In this document: one piece after another, positions 53,521 to 62,399 of the stretch
How the letters are laid out: each line of letters starts with the position of its first letter
Position numbering within the stretch: the stretch's first letter is position 1
Assembly: GCF_014284475.1 (NCBI RefSeq)
Contig: NZ_WJBC01000001.1
Coordinates: 62,001 to 126,000, forward strand
From: Acetobacterium fimetarium
GTDB lineage: Bacteria > Bacillota > Clostridia > Eubacteriales > Eubacteriaceae
Reading direction: 5' to 3'
Length of the DNA: 64,000 bases
Made by a program: the position numbers and the translations under genes
The notes under the pieces: generated by a model
The model's database searches: none
What the model saw: only the letters and a program-made list of their open reading frames with translations
Told to the model about the DNA's origin: nothing

Positions 53521-54468
53521 TTACTGCCCCGACGCGTCGAACTCGATCTCGATATCGCCGCTGTTGGTCGCTGCATTCAGGTGCTTGTCGCCGCCGGCCG
53601 AATTGACGATGTTCTGATCATCGCTGTTGGCATTGGCCGTGATGGTAAAGTCCGTCGCTTTTCCGGCGATACTGCCTCTGACATCGCCGCTGCCGGCGGC
53701 CAGATCAATATCATGGCCGGCGAGCGCTTTGAAGGAAACCTCACCACTTTCAGCGGCCAGTGAAATCTTTCCGCCGGCATTGGTCTGGGTCACTTTCAGA
53801 TCACCGCTGGTCGTCAGCATCGTTAAATTACCGGCGATCCGGCCAGCATTCAGGGTGACACTGCCGCTGTTGGCCGTCAGATCGAGATCACTGTTCGCGC
53901 TGATGTTTTTGGCTTCGATATCGCCGCTTTTGGCATCGGCAACGATTTTGCCGTTAGCCGAGACATCGGTCAGCGCCAGGCTGCCGCTGGCCGCACTGAG
54001 CGACAGCTCCTTCGCCAGCTGAAGTTTGGACACGTCCACATCCCCGCTGGCGACGGACGCTTCAATCGCGCCGGCGTATTTGGCCGGTACCGAAATCGTG
54101 ATGGCCCGCTCTCCGGTCGAAATACCGAAAGAGAAATTAAACCAGCCCCGGCTCGCTTGATATTTTGCACTCAGCTTGCCATCTGCTGACTTCGCGATGT
54201 TCCAGGTGCCGTTCTTGTTTTCCGCGTAATCGATTTTGATCTCGTCCGCATCTGATCCGACCAGCACTACATCACAGCCCTTGGCATCGACCGTGATCGC
54301 GGAGACCTCAGCCGCGTTGAAGGTCTGTGATTTCTCCTCATAGGGTCCCGCCGTATTGAATGCGTTCCAGCTGAAACCGCCGATCGCAAAACCGACAATC
54401 GCCAGCACAAAGCCGGTTCCAATCAGGGCCCCGGCGACGATCAGTAACGTTCTAGTAAGTGATTTCAT
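53521..54468 (-). CDS. DUF4097-family membrane-anchored beta-solenoid protein
   Basis: A protein of 315 residues from the ATG after GGGAGG. It has an N-terminal membrane anchor (about 8-30) and an extracytoplasmic region of repeated beta strands with the recurring word ASGDV/KSGDIE/NSGSV/TSGDLK/ESGEVS/GSGDVR, about every 20 residues. This is the DUF4097 putative adhesin/envelope family, which often sits with DUF1700 and PadR genes. It overlaps the DUF1700 gene by 17 nt. It may have an envelope stress role; its exact function is unknown. Confidence 0.82.
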   Translation of the reverse strand: MKSLTRTLLIVAGALIGTGFVLAIVGFAIGGFSWNAFNTAGPYEEKSQTFNAAEVSAITVDAKGCDVVLVGSDADEIKIDYAENKNGTWNIAKSADGKLSAKYQASRGWFNFSFGISTGERAITISVPAKYAGAIEASVASGDVDVSKLQLAKELSLSAASGSLALTDVSANGKIVADAKSGDIEAKNISANSDLDLTANSGSVTLNAGRIAGNLTMLTTSGDLKVTQTNAGGKISLAAESGEVSFKALAGHDIDLAAGSGDVRGSIAGKATDFTITANANSDDQNIVNSAGGDKHLNAATNSGDIEIEFDASGQ

Positions 54469-55063
54469 AGTCAACCTCCCGTGAAATAAATAATGACTTA
54501 ACCCAGCGCAGAAACAGTCCCGTCAGCTTGACTAGCCAGACCGACAGAATAGTCACGCCGAAAAGTGCGAGAATGCTGATTCCCAGGCACATCAGCCCCG
54601 ATCCCAGCAGAAACACCGCGGCGTCGAAATTCTGAAAGATCAGAAACAGACTGCCGAAAACCCCGGCGATGCCGCTGAAAAGAATGGCCGCCACCGAAAC
54701 GTAGAGCGAAATGATCACCACCCACACCGACAGGTACACCGACAGTATCACCACCACAAACGCCGCCAGCAGGGTGAACCACAGCGGAAATCCCAGCACC
54801 AGCAGGACGATTTCCCAGGCTTTGAGCCGTGTTTTCGGCTTCATTTTAGTTTTCATCAACGTGGTCAGCGGCAACTCCAGCATGGCTTCCTTGGCAATGT
54901 CATCGACATTGCCCATGGCACTGACCGCCTCTTCCTCATTCATGCCATCCTCGATCCGATCGTCGATCATTTCCAGATAGAACCCCTTTGTTTTTGCGAC
55001 TTCATGCTCCGGAAGTCCCAGCAGTTTTTTCTCAAGACAGGATAAAAATTCAGTTTTATTCAT
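54452..55063 (-). CDS. DUF1700-family membrane protein
   Basis: A protein of 203 residues. The N-terminus MNKTEFLSCLEKKLLGLPEHE and the helix with DRIEDGMNEEEAVSAMGNVDDIAKE are the DUF1700 cytoplasmic module. About four membrane segments follow. Members sit between PadR regulators and DUF4097 proteins and probably help assemble or sense at the membrane. The gene overlaps PadR by 8 nt and DUF4097 by 17 nt, so the three form one translationally coupled operon. Confidence 0.87.
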   Translation of the reverse strand: MNKTEFLSCLEKKLLGLPEHEVAKTKGFYLEMIDDRIEDGMNEEEAVSAMGNVDDIAKEAMLELPLTTLMKTKMKPKTRLKAWEIVLLVLGFPLWFTLLAAFVVVILSVYLSVWVVIISLYVSVAAILFSGIAGVFGSLFLIFQNFDAAVFLLGSGLMCLGISILALFGVTILSVWLVKLTGLFLRWVKSLFISREVDYEITY

Positions 55064-55382
55064 TGTCAGAAACCCTCATTTCCTCAGTAATAAAATTATA
55101 CACGATCATAACCTCTTTCCAGCTGTCCAGAAAAGCCCGGATTTTCTCCCTGCCGGTATCGGTTATTTTGTAATATTTGCGCAGTCGGCCATTATGTTCG
55201 ACAGAATAGACATTGAGACTGTCATTTGACTCCAACCTTTTCAGAATCGGGTACAACGTTGATTCCGAGATATCCATATAAGGACTGGCATCCTTGATAA
55301 TCTGATAACCATAGGAATCCCCCCGATTGAGAACGGTCAGCACACATGTTTCCAACAGCCCTCGTTTTAATTGGACGTCCAT
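55056..55382 (-). CDS. PadR-family transcriptional regulator
   Basis: A protein of 108 residues from the second in-frame ATG (55380-55382), which has better spacing to AGGAGG. It is a winged-helix PadR: RGLLETCVLTVLNRGDSYGYQI at the start, MDISESTLYPILKRLESND for the recognition helix and KYYKITDTGREKI. A C-terminal helix follows for dimerisation. It probably represses its own operon through the palindrome at 55402-55426. Confidence 0.93.
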   Translation of the reverse strand: MDVQLKRGLLETCVLTVLNRGDSYGYQIIKDASPYMDISESTLYPILKRLESNDSLNVYSVEHNGRLRKYYKITDTGREKIRAFLDSWKEVMIVYNFITEEMRVSDNE

Positions 55383-55401
55383 TATCATACCTCCTTTTGC
55401 G

Positions 55402-55426
55402 TTATACTATGTTACGCATAGTATAA
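55402..55426 (-). promoter_or_regulatory. PadR autoregulatory operator and promoter
   Basis: TTATACTATG and CATAGTATAA form a perfect 10-bp inverted repeat with a 5-nt spacer, 20 nt before the PadR start. A minus-strand promoter fits within it: TTGACA (55429-55434), 17 nt, CATAGT (55406-55411), so the repressor would cover the -10. Confidence 0.82.
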
Positions 55427-55549
55427 TCTGTCAACTATTTTTTTACCGAATAATTTCCCGCGCCGCCCTGGTCCGCTGCTGTATTCCCCGTCAGACAGCG
55501 GTTTTGGCGCCGTCAATGCGATCCGGATAAATTTGAGCAATAAAAAAAA

Positions 55550-55580
55550 CGGCGGTGATGGATTTTTCACATCACCGCCG
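55550..55580 (-). terminator. Minus-strand terminator
   Basis: CGGCGGTGATG and CATCACCGCCG form a perfect 11-bp stem over a 9-nt loop, with eight Ts following on the minus strand. It ends transcripts from the NimA-like gene after the A3 element. Confidence 0.88.
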
Positions 55581-55609
55581 CAGGCGCTTGATCATTCATA
55601 AATTATTAG

Positions 55610-55770
55610 CAACTGCGAAACGCCTAAACGTCAAGCCATTATTGCTTTGCGGTTAGTTTCCACAACCAATTGTGTAACGTGTAGGCGAACAGTCAATCGA
55701 CTGTCCGCCGTACAGTGTAACAATTGGTTCGTGCGAAACTGACCGCAAAGCTAACGGTACGTTTGCAGTT
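55610..55770. repeat. Palindromic element A, copy 3
   Basis: About 160 nt and the most complete copy. Outer arms AACTGCGAAACG/CGTTTGCAGTT, middle arms GCTTTGCGGTTAGTTTC and GAAACTGACCGCAAAGC, and core CAACCAATTGTGTAACGTGTA with CAATTGGTTCG, closing on AACAGTC/GACTGT around AATC. It lies between the PadR operon and the NimA-like gene's 3' end. Confidence 0.9.
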
Positions 55771-55775
55771 ACCTG

Positions 55776-56264
55776 TCATTTGATGCCGGGTGCTACATCA
55801 CCCTGTTCTTTGCCAGTAAAATGATCGACGACAATTTTAAGCACCGAAACACAATCAACCATATGCTCGTCAAACGAAAAATTCTGACCGGTCTGATGCT
55901 TCATCAACTCGAACATCGCGATTTTCTTTTCTTCCACATCATGGACGAAAAAGGCCCGGCCGTTTCCGATAATGCTTTTGAAGGAATATCCGTATTGGCA
56001 GGCGACGTCAGCTGTGATCAGGCGGTGTTCACAATCCATTTCAAAAGCGACCGCGCTGTTCTCTTGCAACGCCGCAATTTTCCGGCCTTCCCGGGCACTG
56101 TGAAAATAAATCACCAGCTGATTGTTGAGATATAAATAGCCGAAATTCACCGGCACAATATAAAGGCCATCCTGATCCTGCATCGCAATTCTGCAGATTT
56201 TACACTGCTCAATAATTTTCATCAGTTCTCTGATTTCTGTTACTTCCCTGTCTTTTCTTCTCAT
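55776..56264 (-). CDS. NimA-like/PPOX-family flavoprotein
   Basis: A protein of 162 residues from the third in-frame ATG (56262-56264), which is best spaced from AAGGAGG; starts at 56270 and 56273 are also possible. It is a split-barrel PPOX-like protein: KCKICRIAMQDQDGLYIVPVNFGYL, LVIYFHSAREGRKIAALQ, CEHRLI and CQYGYSFKSIIGNGRAFF. This pattern is the nitroimidazole-resistance (NimA) group, which reduces nitro compounds and other flavin acceptors. The substrate is unknown. It is monocistronic. Confidence 0.85.
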   Translation of the reverse strand: MRRKDREVTEIRELMKIIEQCKICRIAMQDQDGLYIVPVNFGYLYLNNQLVIYFHSAREGRKIAALQENSAVAFEMDCEHRLITADVACQYGYSFKSIIGNGRAFFVHDVEEKKIAMFELMKHQTGQNFSFDEHMVDCVSVLKIVVDHFTGKEQGDVAPGIK

Positions 56265-56366
56265 TTTCATCATCCTCCTTCAAAAGTCGCTTACATCTGC
56301 ATTTGTTTTTAAAGTTGTCTTTATGTTTTAAGGGTTATAATACCACAAAAGCCCAAAGGAGTCCCG

Positions 56367-57191
56367 ATGAAGCTTTCAAAAATTTTCCTGATCACAATTT
56401 TTATACTTGGCGTTCTTCCACTCGGGCTCTACGTCTATGCCCGTTATCTTGAACCCCATCGCCTGATCGTCAATCGGGTCAGTCTGGAAAGTTCCCGGAT
56501 CGACGGCCCGCTTAAAATTGTCTTTTTCGGCGATACCCATATGGGAAAATTCAACAATACCGATCAGCTAAGTCGCATTGCCGATAAAATCAATGCCCAG
56601 AATCCCGATCTGGTCATTTTCACCGGCGATCTGGTCAGTGCCAACAAAAATCTCAGCGTTGACACCGATGCGATTGCCCAGGTGCTGCAGACGATCCAGG
56701 CACCCTACGGAAAGTTCTGTGTGATTGGCAATCATGAGTATGCAACCGCAAGGCAGTACAGCTACAGGGATCTGATGCACAGCGCCGGTTTTGAAGTCCT
56801 GGTCAATGACTGGCTGGATATTCCCGAAATCAATGTCCGGCTGCTGGGCCTTGACGACGCCTATGCCGGAAAACCGGACAAAATTCTGGCTGATGACGCA
56901 CTAGACGACGCCTATAATATCCTGATCACCCATGAACCGGACATCATCGACAGCATGGATATCGATCCGGTGCAGCTGATTCTGGCCGGCCATACCCATG
57001 GCGGCCAGATTTCGATTCCCTTGCTGACCGAAAGAATTCTCCCGGCGGGCGGCAAGAAATACGTCAAAGGCCTTTTTGCGGTGGGCAGCGACGGGCAGAC
57101 AGCCCTGTTTGTCACCAAAGGCACCGGGATGTCGACACTGCCCTTCCGGTTTCTGAATGTTCCCGAAATTGTTTCCATCGAAATCAATTAA
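56367..57191 (+). CDS. Membrane-anchored metallophosphoesterase
   Basis: A protein of 274 residues with an N-terminal membrane anchor (about 5-27). The calcineurin-like metal sites are intact: FFGDTHMGKF, FTGDLVS, IGNHEY, DIIDSMD and AGHTHGGQI. This group (YkuE/YaeI-like) acts on phosphodiesters at the membrane surface; UDP-diacylglucosamine or phospholipid substrates are known for related enzymes. The substrate here is not readable. The start follows AAAGGAG. It is monocistronic. Confidence 0.88.
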   Translation: MKLSKIFLITIFILGVLPLGLYVYARYLEPHRLIVNRVSLESSRIDGPLKIVFFGDTHMGKFNNTDQLSRIADKINAQNPDLVIFTGDLVSANKNLSVDTDAIAQVLQTIQAPYGKFCVIGNHEYATARQYSYRDLMHSAGFEVLVNDWLDIPEINVRLLGLDDAYAGKPDKILADDALDDAYNILITHEPDIIDSMDIDPVQLILAGHTHGGQISIPLLTERILPAGGKKYVKGLFAVGSDGQTALFVTKGTGMSTLPFRFLNVPEIVSIEIN

Positions 57192-57263
57192 AGCAGGACT
57201 GCGCTGATTGGTCACTTGATCGCCTGTCTGAGCCGCCATTGCCGACGCGCCGCCGACAGCCGC

Positions 57264-57983
57264 CTACACCCCGAACAGATCAAAAACCTGATCGTCCCCA
57301 ATCGCCCGGGGACTTTTTTTGTCGGCATTTTTGAGCATGCTCTCCATCTTGTCCGCGATGGTTTTTTTGATCAGCTGGTCAACCGGCATCTCCCGCAGTG
57401 AAAAGAGCAGCAGCGGGTTCTGATCCAGCCGGGCGCCGACCCCGTATAAAACCGCCGCCACATGCTTGCACAGCCGGGCGCTGTCCGGGCAGCTGCAGTG
57501 AAAATGAATTTCTTGGGGCGCGGGAAACAGTCCTTCCTGTCGTGCGGTAAACAGACTCTCCAGCTCTTTTGGAAACTTGCCGGAAACCAGCTGTTCCAGC
57601 GATTCAATCCGGCGGTTGCACAGGGACGTGATCTGCTGCCAGGTTTTTTCATCCAGCGGATCAATACCGATCTCAACCCGATAGGGGGTGGCGGTGCTCC
57701 CCTGCACCAGGGCGTGGATGGCCCCGCTGTCAATTTTCAAATGCAGCACCGCCCCTTCCCGGACGTAGCTGCGCCCGCGGCCAATCCGGTTGCGGTAGTC
57801 GGCATAGCTTTCCAGATTCTTGTTCCAGGCCTTGCCCCACCATGTTTTGGCAATGGCGGTGCCGTCAATGACCACCGGCTCGATATCCGGCATGATTTTT
57901 TTAAGTTTCTCCATCGATTTTCGCGCTTTTTCCTTTTTCTGAGCAACGGATACATGGCCGTAATCATAATCGTAATAACTCAT
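57264..57983 (-). CDS. SWIM zinc-finger protein, partner of SNF2 helicase
   Basis: A protein of 239 residues from the ATG after AGGTGG; an in-frame GTG at 57995 is less likely. The SWIM zinc motif is CSCPDSARLCKHVAAVLY (C-x-C-xn-C-x-H) near residue 160. The N-terminus (ETLSEDYD-like tail, KTWWGKAWNKNLESYADYRNRIGRGRSYVR) is the standard start of this family. It directly follows the SNF2 gene with one nt between them. Such SWIM/SNF2 pairs are widespread in bacteria; a role in DNA- or RNA-protein remodelling is inferred. Confidence 0.9.
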   Translation of the reverse strand: MSYYDYDYGHVSVAQKKEKARKSMEKLKKIMPDIEPVVIDGTAIAKTWWGKAWNKNLESYADYRNRIGRGRSYVREGAVLHLKIDSGAIHALVQGSTATPYRVEIGIDPLDEKTWQQITSLCNRRIESLEQLVSGKFPKELESLFTARQEGLFPAPQEIHFHCSCPDSARLCKHVAAVLYGVGARLDQNPLLLFSLREMPVDQLIKKTIADKMESMLKNADKKSPRAIGDDQVFDLFGV

Positions 57984-57984
57984 C

Positions 57985-60642
57985 TCAGATCCCACCTAAA
58001 CTTAATAATTTCAGCAGCTGTTGATTGTCCAGCTCGGTAATCCAGCTCTCACCGCTAGCCTTGATAATGTCCCCGGCCAGCTGATTTTTTTCTTCAATCA
58101 TGGCGTCAATCTTTTCTTCGATGGTACCGGCCGTAATAAACTTGTGCACCATCACGTCCCGGGTCTGGCCGATCCGGAAGGCCCGGTCGGTGGCCTGATT
58201 TTCCACCGCCGGGTTCCACCAGCGGTCAAAATGAATGACGTTGTTGGCGCCGGTCAAGTTGAGTCCCACCCCGCCGGCTTTGAGCGACAGCACCATAAAG
58301 GGGATGTACGCTTCGCCATTGAAGGTTTCCACCAGTTCGGTTCGCTTAGCCACCGGCGTGCCGCCGTGCAGCACCAATCCCGGACGATGAAAGATCGCCT
58401 CCAAAAACCGCGACAGGGGCTCGGTCATTTCCTTAAACTGGGTGAACACCAGCACCCGTTCCCGCTTTTCATAGATGGTTTCACAGATGCTCGCCAGCAT
58501 TTCAAACTTGCCGCTGTGATCCGGCTTGTAGAGATCCTGACCCAGGTACTGATCGGGATGATTGCAGATCTGCTTCAGTTTGATGATGCTGGCCAGGACC
58601 AGGCCTTTGCGGGCGATGCCGACCGTTTCCTCGATTTTCTGGGCCAGTTCTTTGACCAGATTCTGGTAGAGCACCATCTGCTTTTTCGAAAGCAGCGGAT
58701 ACTCCTTGATTTCGATCTTATCCGGCAGATCCGAAATAATCGATTCGTCGGTTTTTAAGCGCCGCAGGATAAAGGGATTCACCAGATTTCGCAGTTTGGT
58801 ATAGCCGCCGGGATCCTTCTTTAAGCCCTTGGTAAACCCGGTGAATGCTTTGGCGCTTCCCAGCAGCCCGCCATCCAGAAAATCAAACAGCGACCATAAA
58901 TCCGACAGATGATTTTCAATCGGGGTTCCGGTCATCGCGATCCGGGTTTTGGCGGTGAGTCCTTTGATCGTTTTCGTCCGCTTGGTGCCCGGATTCTTGA
59001 TGGCCTGGGCCTCGTCCAGAATGATCAGATCCCAGCTGATTGCCCCCAGCTCCGCTAGCCGCACCGCCATGCCATAGGTGGTGATGGTTAAAAAGACCGG
59101 GTCCGCCAGCAAGGCTTGCGGATGCTTTGCCGCCGCCGGGCCATGCAGCACACCGACCGGCATGGACGGCGCAAATTTGGCAATTTCCTTCTGCCAGTTG
59201 CCAATCAGGGATGCCGGCAGAATCAGCAGTACCCGTCCGCCCTGGCGACTGCGCAGATGTTCCAGCAGGGCGATGATCTCGACGGTTTTACCCAGCCCCA
59301 TATCATCGGCCAGGCAGGCGCCTAACCGCAGGTCGACCATGTATTTCAGCCAGTCGTAGCCGGTTTGCTGGTAGGGCCGCAGCTCGCCGTGAAAACTCGG
59401 AACCGGTTTGTGGCCCCGCAGCGTTTCGGGATTAGCCATGGTTTCCTTGACATGACGGAGCCAGTCACCGGTTGACACATGGACCTCCAGGCCCGTTGTC
59501 GGGATCCCCAGCAGCTCCTGGGAGCCGAGTTCCAGACGCATCGCCTGGGCCAGGGTCAGCTCCTGCCGGTCGGCCAGCGCTTCGGCTTTTGACAGGGCGG
59601 CCAGGGCGGCCTGCAGCTGCTGATGATCAATTTCCACCCATTTGCCTTTGATCAGAGCCAGGCCCTGGGTTTCAGCCAGCAGTCCCTGGATTTCTTCTTT
59701 GGAAATGGCGGCATCCCCGAAAAAGAGACTTGGTTTGAAGGACAAAATGGCGTCCATCCCCACCTTGGCCGGTTCCTTTTCACCAACGGTCAGGTTGAGC
59801 CGCAGCTGATTGGTTTTCCGGCGCCACCAGTTGGGAATCCGGCACATGATCCCGGCTTCCTCGTAAAGCGGAATCTCGGTCAGAAAGACAGTCGCATCCC
59901 GGGCGGTCAGTCGCAGCGGCGAAAACAATTCACCGCTTTCCATCAGCTCTGAAATAAACCCGCTGCTATCGGCCGCCCGGCTGACGGTGGACAGCAACTG
60001 AATCAGCTTTTCGGGCTGGTTCTGATATTCCCGCAACGCGTTTTTCAGGGGCGTATGCAAGGCTTTTTTGCCGTCCTCGGGCTTGGTGGCATAGGTAGCC
60101 AGAAAGGCAAAGGGGTAGCGCTCATCTTCACTGTTCTCGACCAGATGAAAGAAGATCCGCCCGGCCACGTTGATGCCGGCATGATGCTCGGTCAGAAATG
60201 CCGCCACGGTGCCCGGATAGGCTTTTATCGCTTCCTGATAGACATGGGTCAGCCGCTCCCAGATGCCGACAAGCCACCCATCATTGACGTGGGCCATACC
60301 GTTGCCGAAAGGGATTATTTTGCGGATTTCGGCAATCTCATCCGCACTCACACTGAGATCCGTATTTTCCCGGGAAATCTCCAGATCTGGCTGGGCCGCG
60401 ATTTTGCGGACGAATTCCGTGGTGATTCGATGCAGGAAGGCCATCGTCGGCGAAAGAAAATCAAGCTCGTCCTGAAATCCGAAATAAAACAGGGTCTGAT
60501 CCTTATGCGCTCTGAACTGCGCCTGCCACGCCTGCTCAAAATTTCTTTTTTCCTCGGTAAAGCCTTTTTTTGCCACCGGCTCATAGTCGAGGATGAAGTC
60601 ATCCTTCGTAAAGCTGGCAATTAATTCCGTGTAGTCTGTCAT
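57985..60642 (-). CDS. SNF2-family DEAD/DEAH ATPase
   Basis: A protein of 885 residues with an SNF2 N-terminal region (about 1-390) and a helicase core. Motif I is LADDMGLGKTVEII, motif II is DEAQAIKN, motif III MTGTPIENHLSDLWSLFDFLDGGLLG, and the C-terminal half has VFTQFKEMTEPL, VLSLKAGGVGLNLTGANNVIHFDRWWNPAVENQATDRAFRIGQ. It translocates on double-stranded DNA and remodels bound proteins. It is the upstream gene of the SWIM/SNF2 pair. The start follows AAGGAAAAA. Confidence 0.96.
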   Translation of the reverse strand: MTDYTELIASFTKDDFILDYEPVAKKGFTEEKRNFEQAWQAQFRAHKDQTLFYFGFQDELDFLSPTMAFLHRITTEFVRKIAAQPDLEISRENTDLSVSADEIAEIRKIIPFGNGMAHVNDGWLVGIWERLTHVYQEAIKAYPGTVAAFLTEHHAGINVAGRIFFHLVENSEDERYPFAFLATYATKPEDGKKALHTPLKNALREYQNQPEKLIQLLSTVSRAADSSGFISELMESGELFSPLRLTARDATVFLTEIPLYEEAGIMCRIPNWWRRKTNQLRLNLTVGEKEPAKVGMDAILSFKPSLFFGDAAISKEEIQGLLAETQGLALIKGKWVEIDHQQLQAALAALSKAEALADRQELTLAQAMRLELGSQELLGIPTTGLEVHVSTGDWLRHVKETMANPETLRGHKPVPSFHGELRPYQQTGYDWLKYMVDLRLGACLADDMGLGKTVEIIALLEHLRSRQGGRVLLILPASLIGNWQKEIAKFAPSMPVGVLHGPAAAKHPQALLADPVFLTITTYGMAVRLAELGAISWDLIILDEAQAIKNPGTKRTKTIKGLTAKTRIAMTGTPIENHLSDLWSLFDFLDGGLLGSAKAFTGFTKGLKKDPGGYTKLRNLVNPFILRRLKTDESIISDLPDKIEIKEYPLLSKKQMVLYQNLVKELAQKIEETVGIARKGLVLASIIKLKQICNHPDQYLGQDLYKPDHSGKFEMLASICETIYEKRERVLVFTQFKEMTEPLSRFLEAIFHRPGLVLHGGTPVAKRTELVETFNGEAYIPFMVLSLKAGGVGLNLTGANNVIHFDRWWNPAVENQATDRAFRIGQTRDVMVHKFITAGTIEEKIDAMIEEKNQLAGDIIKASGESWITELDNQQLLKLLSLGGI

Positions 60643-60778
60643 CGTTGATTTTTCCTTTATATTTTCACCCCGTTCGAGGAGTAGTTAGATTTTTTCTTCT
60701 TTGAATGATTGCTTTTTAAGCCAACTTTAACATGAATTTTTTGCGATGTCACTTGGTTATTTAAAATTGCCTAAAATC

Positions 60779-61912
60779 TTATTTATATTCACGCAAATGA
60801 AAAGCTGCAACGGTATTTTCTATCTCTTCAGCAATGACTTGCGCTTTTTTTTCCTTGATGCCAATATTCTTTGCAACCTCCAAAATATCCCGAAGACCCG
60901 GATTCTTTCCATTTCCATTAACGCAGGTGGCATGTTCGCCGCCGATTGAAACACTATCGGTCAAATCATAAGCCGGAGAAAGCAACCAGCCATTTTTTCC
61001 CTCATCATAGACAAAAGTGAAGTTTTTCGAATGGTCATCACGATTATGGGCAAAAACATTGAAGCACATCAGCCTGTACATCTTTTCTACCTCAGAAAAA
61101 TCCTTCGTCAATTCCAAAGTCAGTTTCATCAACATGTTATAATCCAAATTGGGGATGCGATGAGAAGTCTCTAACATGCCACTCACCGAAAGCATATGAA
61201 TACGCTTTTCTTTGCCACTTTCATCAAATTTTCTGTCAAATCTCCGGGTGCCAAAGTATCCCGGGCTGGTATTTGATGAAAAGAGTTTGGTTTCTGCCAT
61301 CGCAATGCCGCATTCCCTGGCACACAAAGAATACTGATATTCCTGCCAGCCGATGTTTTTGACGTCTTCTGATGAAGGAAATTTAATGATCCAATCAATC
61401 TCATCAATTTTTGTTAAGATCTTCGGCCTTGCCCCACCAGAAGAACCACCAAGCCTGAACAGATCATCCAAATTATCCGAATAATCTGTCCTGAGCATAT
61501 TTGCGCACTCAGCCGCAATTTCATCAAGGTCAACTGGCTGATTTGATAAATCAAAATGATGGATCGGTTCATAAGTCAAAGCGCCCATACCTGATGAACC
61601 AACGATTGCCAATCGGTCCAGACTACTGATCTCAAACGGGTTGATGTGATTTTTCAATAACAGGCGGTCAACCAGCAAACGCCCCCATCCGTCAGGAAGG
61701 CTGTCTGCAAATACGCCAAATAAGCCCTCAAATGGGTCAACTTTGGGAATGAAAACTCGCTGCATCAGCGGCAGTGAAAATGGGCTGATGGAAAATCCGT
61801 CAACCAGCCATTCCTTACTGTATTCAAATGCCACCTGTCGATTCTGATAAAGTGCCATCGTACCAACAAGCCTGCCATGATAGCGGACTGAGAGCTTTTT
61901 AATCTTGTTCAT
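60779..61912 (-). CDS. hipA: HipA-family toxin kinase
   Basis: A protein of 377 residues, shorter than the 440 of E. coli HipA. It has the N-terminal subdomain (GRLVGTMALYQNRQVAFEY) and the kinase core: RLGGSSGGARPKIL (P-loop-like phosphate-binding loop), FNVFAHNRDDHSKNF (catalytic loop Asp/Asn) and WLLSPAYDLTDS (metal-binding Asp). HipA phosphorylates Glu-tRNA synthetase or related targets and is blocked by HipB. It overlaps hipB by 14 nt. The start follows AGGAGG. Confidence 0.93.
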   Translation of the reverse strand: MNKIKKLSVRYHGRLVGTMALYQNRQVAFEYSKEWLVDGFSISPFSLPLMQRVFIPKVDPFEGLFGVFADSLPDGWGRLLVDRLLLKNHINPFEISSLDRLAIVGSSGMGALTYEPIHHFDLSNQPVDLDEIAAECANMLRTDYSDNLDDLFRLGGSSGGARPKILTKIDEIDWIIKFPSSEDVKNIGWQEYQYSLCARECGIAMAETKLFSSNTSPGYFGTRRFDRKFDESGKEKRIHMLSVSGMLETSHRIPNLDYNMLMKLTLELTKDFSEVEKMYRLMCFNVFAHNRDDHSKNFTFVYDEGKNGWLLSPAYDLTDSVSIGGEHATCVNGNGKNPGLRDILEVAKNIGIKEKKAQVIAEEIENTVAAFHLREYK

Positions 61913-62183
61913 CGATTACCTCCTGGATGGATAAAAAGGGCTGATCCGCAAATAAGCTGATCAGTCCATCTTCGCAGCTTAAGGCGATGGCGATTTTTGT
62001 CAGCGAAATTAAGGAGATTTCACCGCTGCGTTCAAACCGTTTCACAGAACCCAAGCTCACTCCTGATTTTTCACTCAATTTTTCCTGTGATAGCTTCTGC
62101 CTTTTACGGATACTGCGAATGCGTTGGGCGATTATATTATCAATTTCATGGGGAGTTTTTTGACTCAAAAAATTACTGTTCAT
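61899..62183 (-). CDS. hipB: HipB-family antitoxin/repressor
   Basis: A protein of 94 residues with a helix-turn-helix: LSQEKLSEKSGVSLGSVKRFERSGEIS. The translation start at 62181-62183 is chosen because a promoter with exact spacing lies just upstream and no ribosome-binding site precedes any start; the ATG is predicted to be at or one nt from the transcription start, so the mRNA may be leaderless. It should repress the hipBA operon and neutralise HipA. Longer frames to 62210 are less likely. Confidence 0.9.
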   Translation of the reverse strand: MNSNFLSQKTPHEIDNIIAQRIRSIRKRQKLSQEKLSEKSGVSLGSVKRFERSGEISLISLTKIAIALSCEDGLISLFADQPFLSIQEVIDEQD

Positions 62184-62184
62184 G

Positions 62185-62219
62185 GTTAATATATTAACTA
62201 TTATCGCCATTTATGTCAA
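62185..62219 (-). promoter_or_regulatory. hipBA promoter with palindromic operator
   Basis: On the minus strand, TTGACA (62214-62219) and TAATAT (62191-62196) are separated by 17 nt, with 7 nt from the -10 to the hipB ATG. A perfect 14-bp palindrome GTTAATATATTAAC (62185-62198) covers the -10, a plausible HipB operator. Confidence 0.75.
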
Positions 62220-62399
62220 GTAATAGTCATTATATTAGCTAACTCACAGACTCGTTAAGTCATTATCCATCGCGTCCACATTGCTGCGGCACCATAAAAA
62301 TGAGCTTGCCCCAGGCATCCGGCACCCGAAACCGGAAAACTGCAAGATTGAACATTTCGCATTGCCGCCATGTTTTAACTGCTATATTCAATGTTTTTC

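Larger units (their letters stand above)
55427..55775. other. Intergenic region with terminator and palindromic element A3
   Basis: This stretch has no ORF. It is filled by the hairpin at 55550-55580 and by element A copy 3. Confidence 0.6.

Noticed and set aside
52494-53576. 360-codon minus-strand frame opposite the second chemoreceptor
   Set aside because: Antisense to the conserved methyl-accepting signalling domain; no own ribosome-binding site or family.
36393-55770. Palindromic elements as a CRISPR array
   Set aside because: They are few, far apart, and differ from each other; there are no regular spacers or cas genes.
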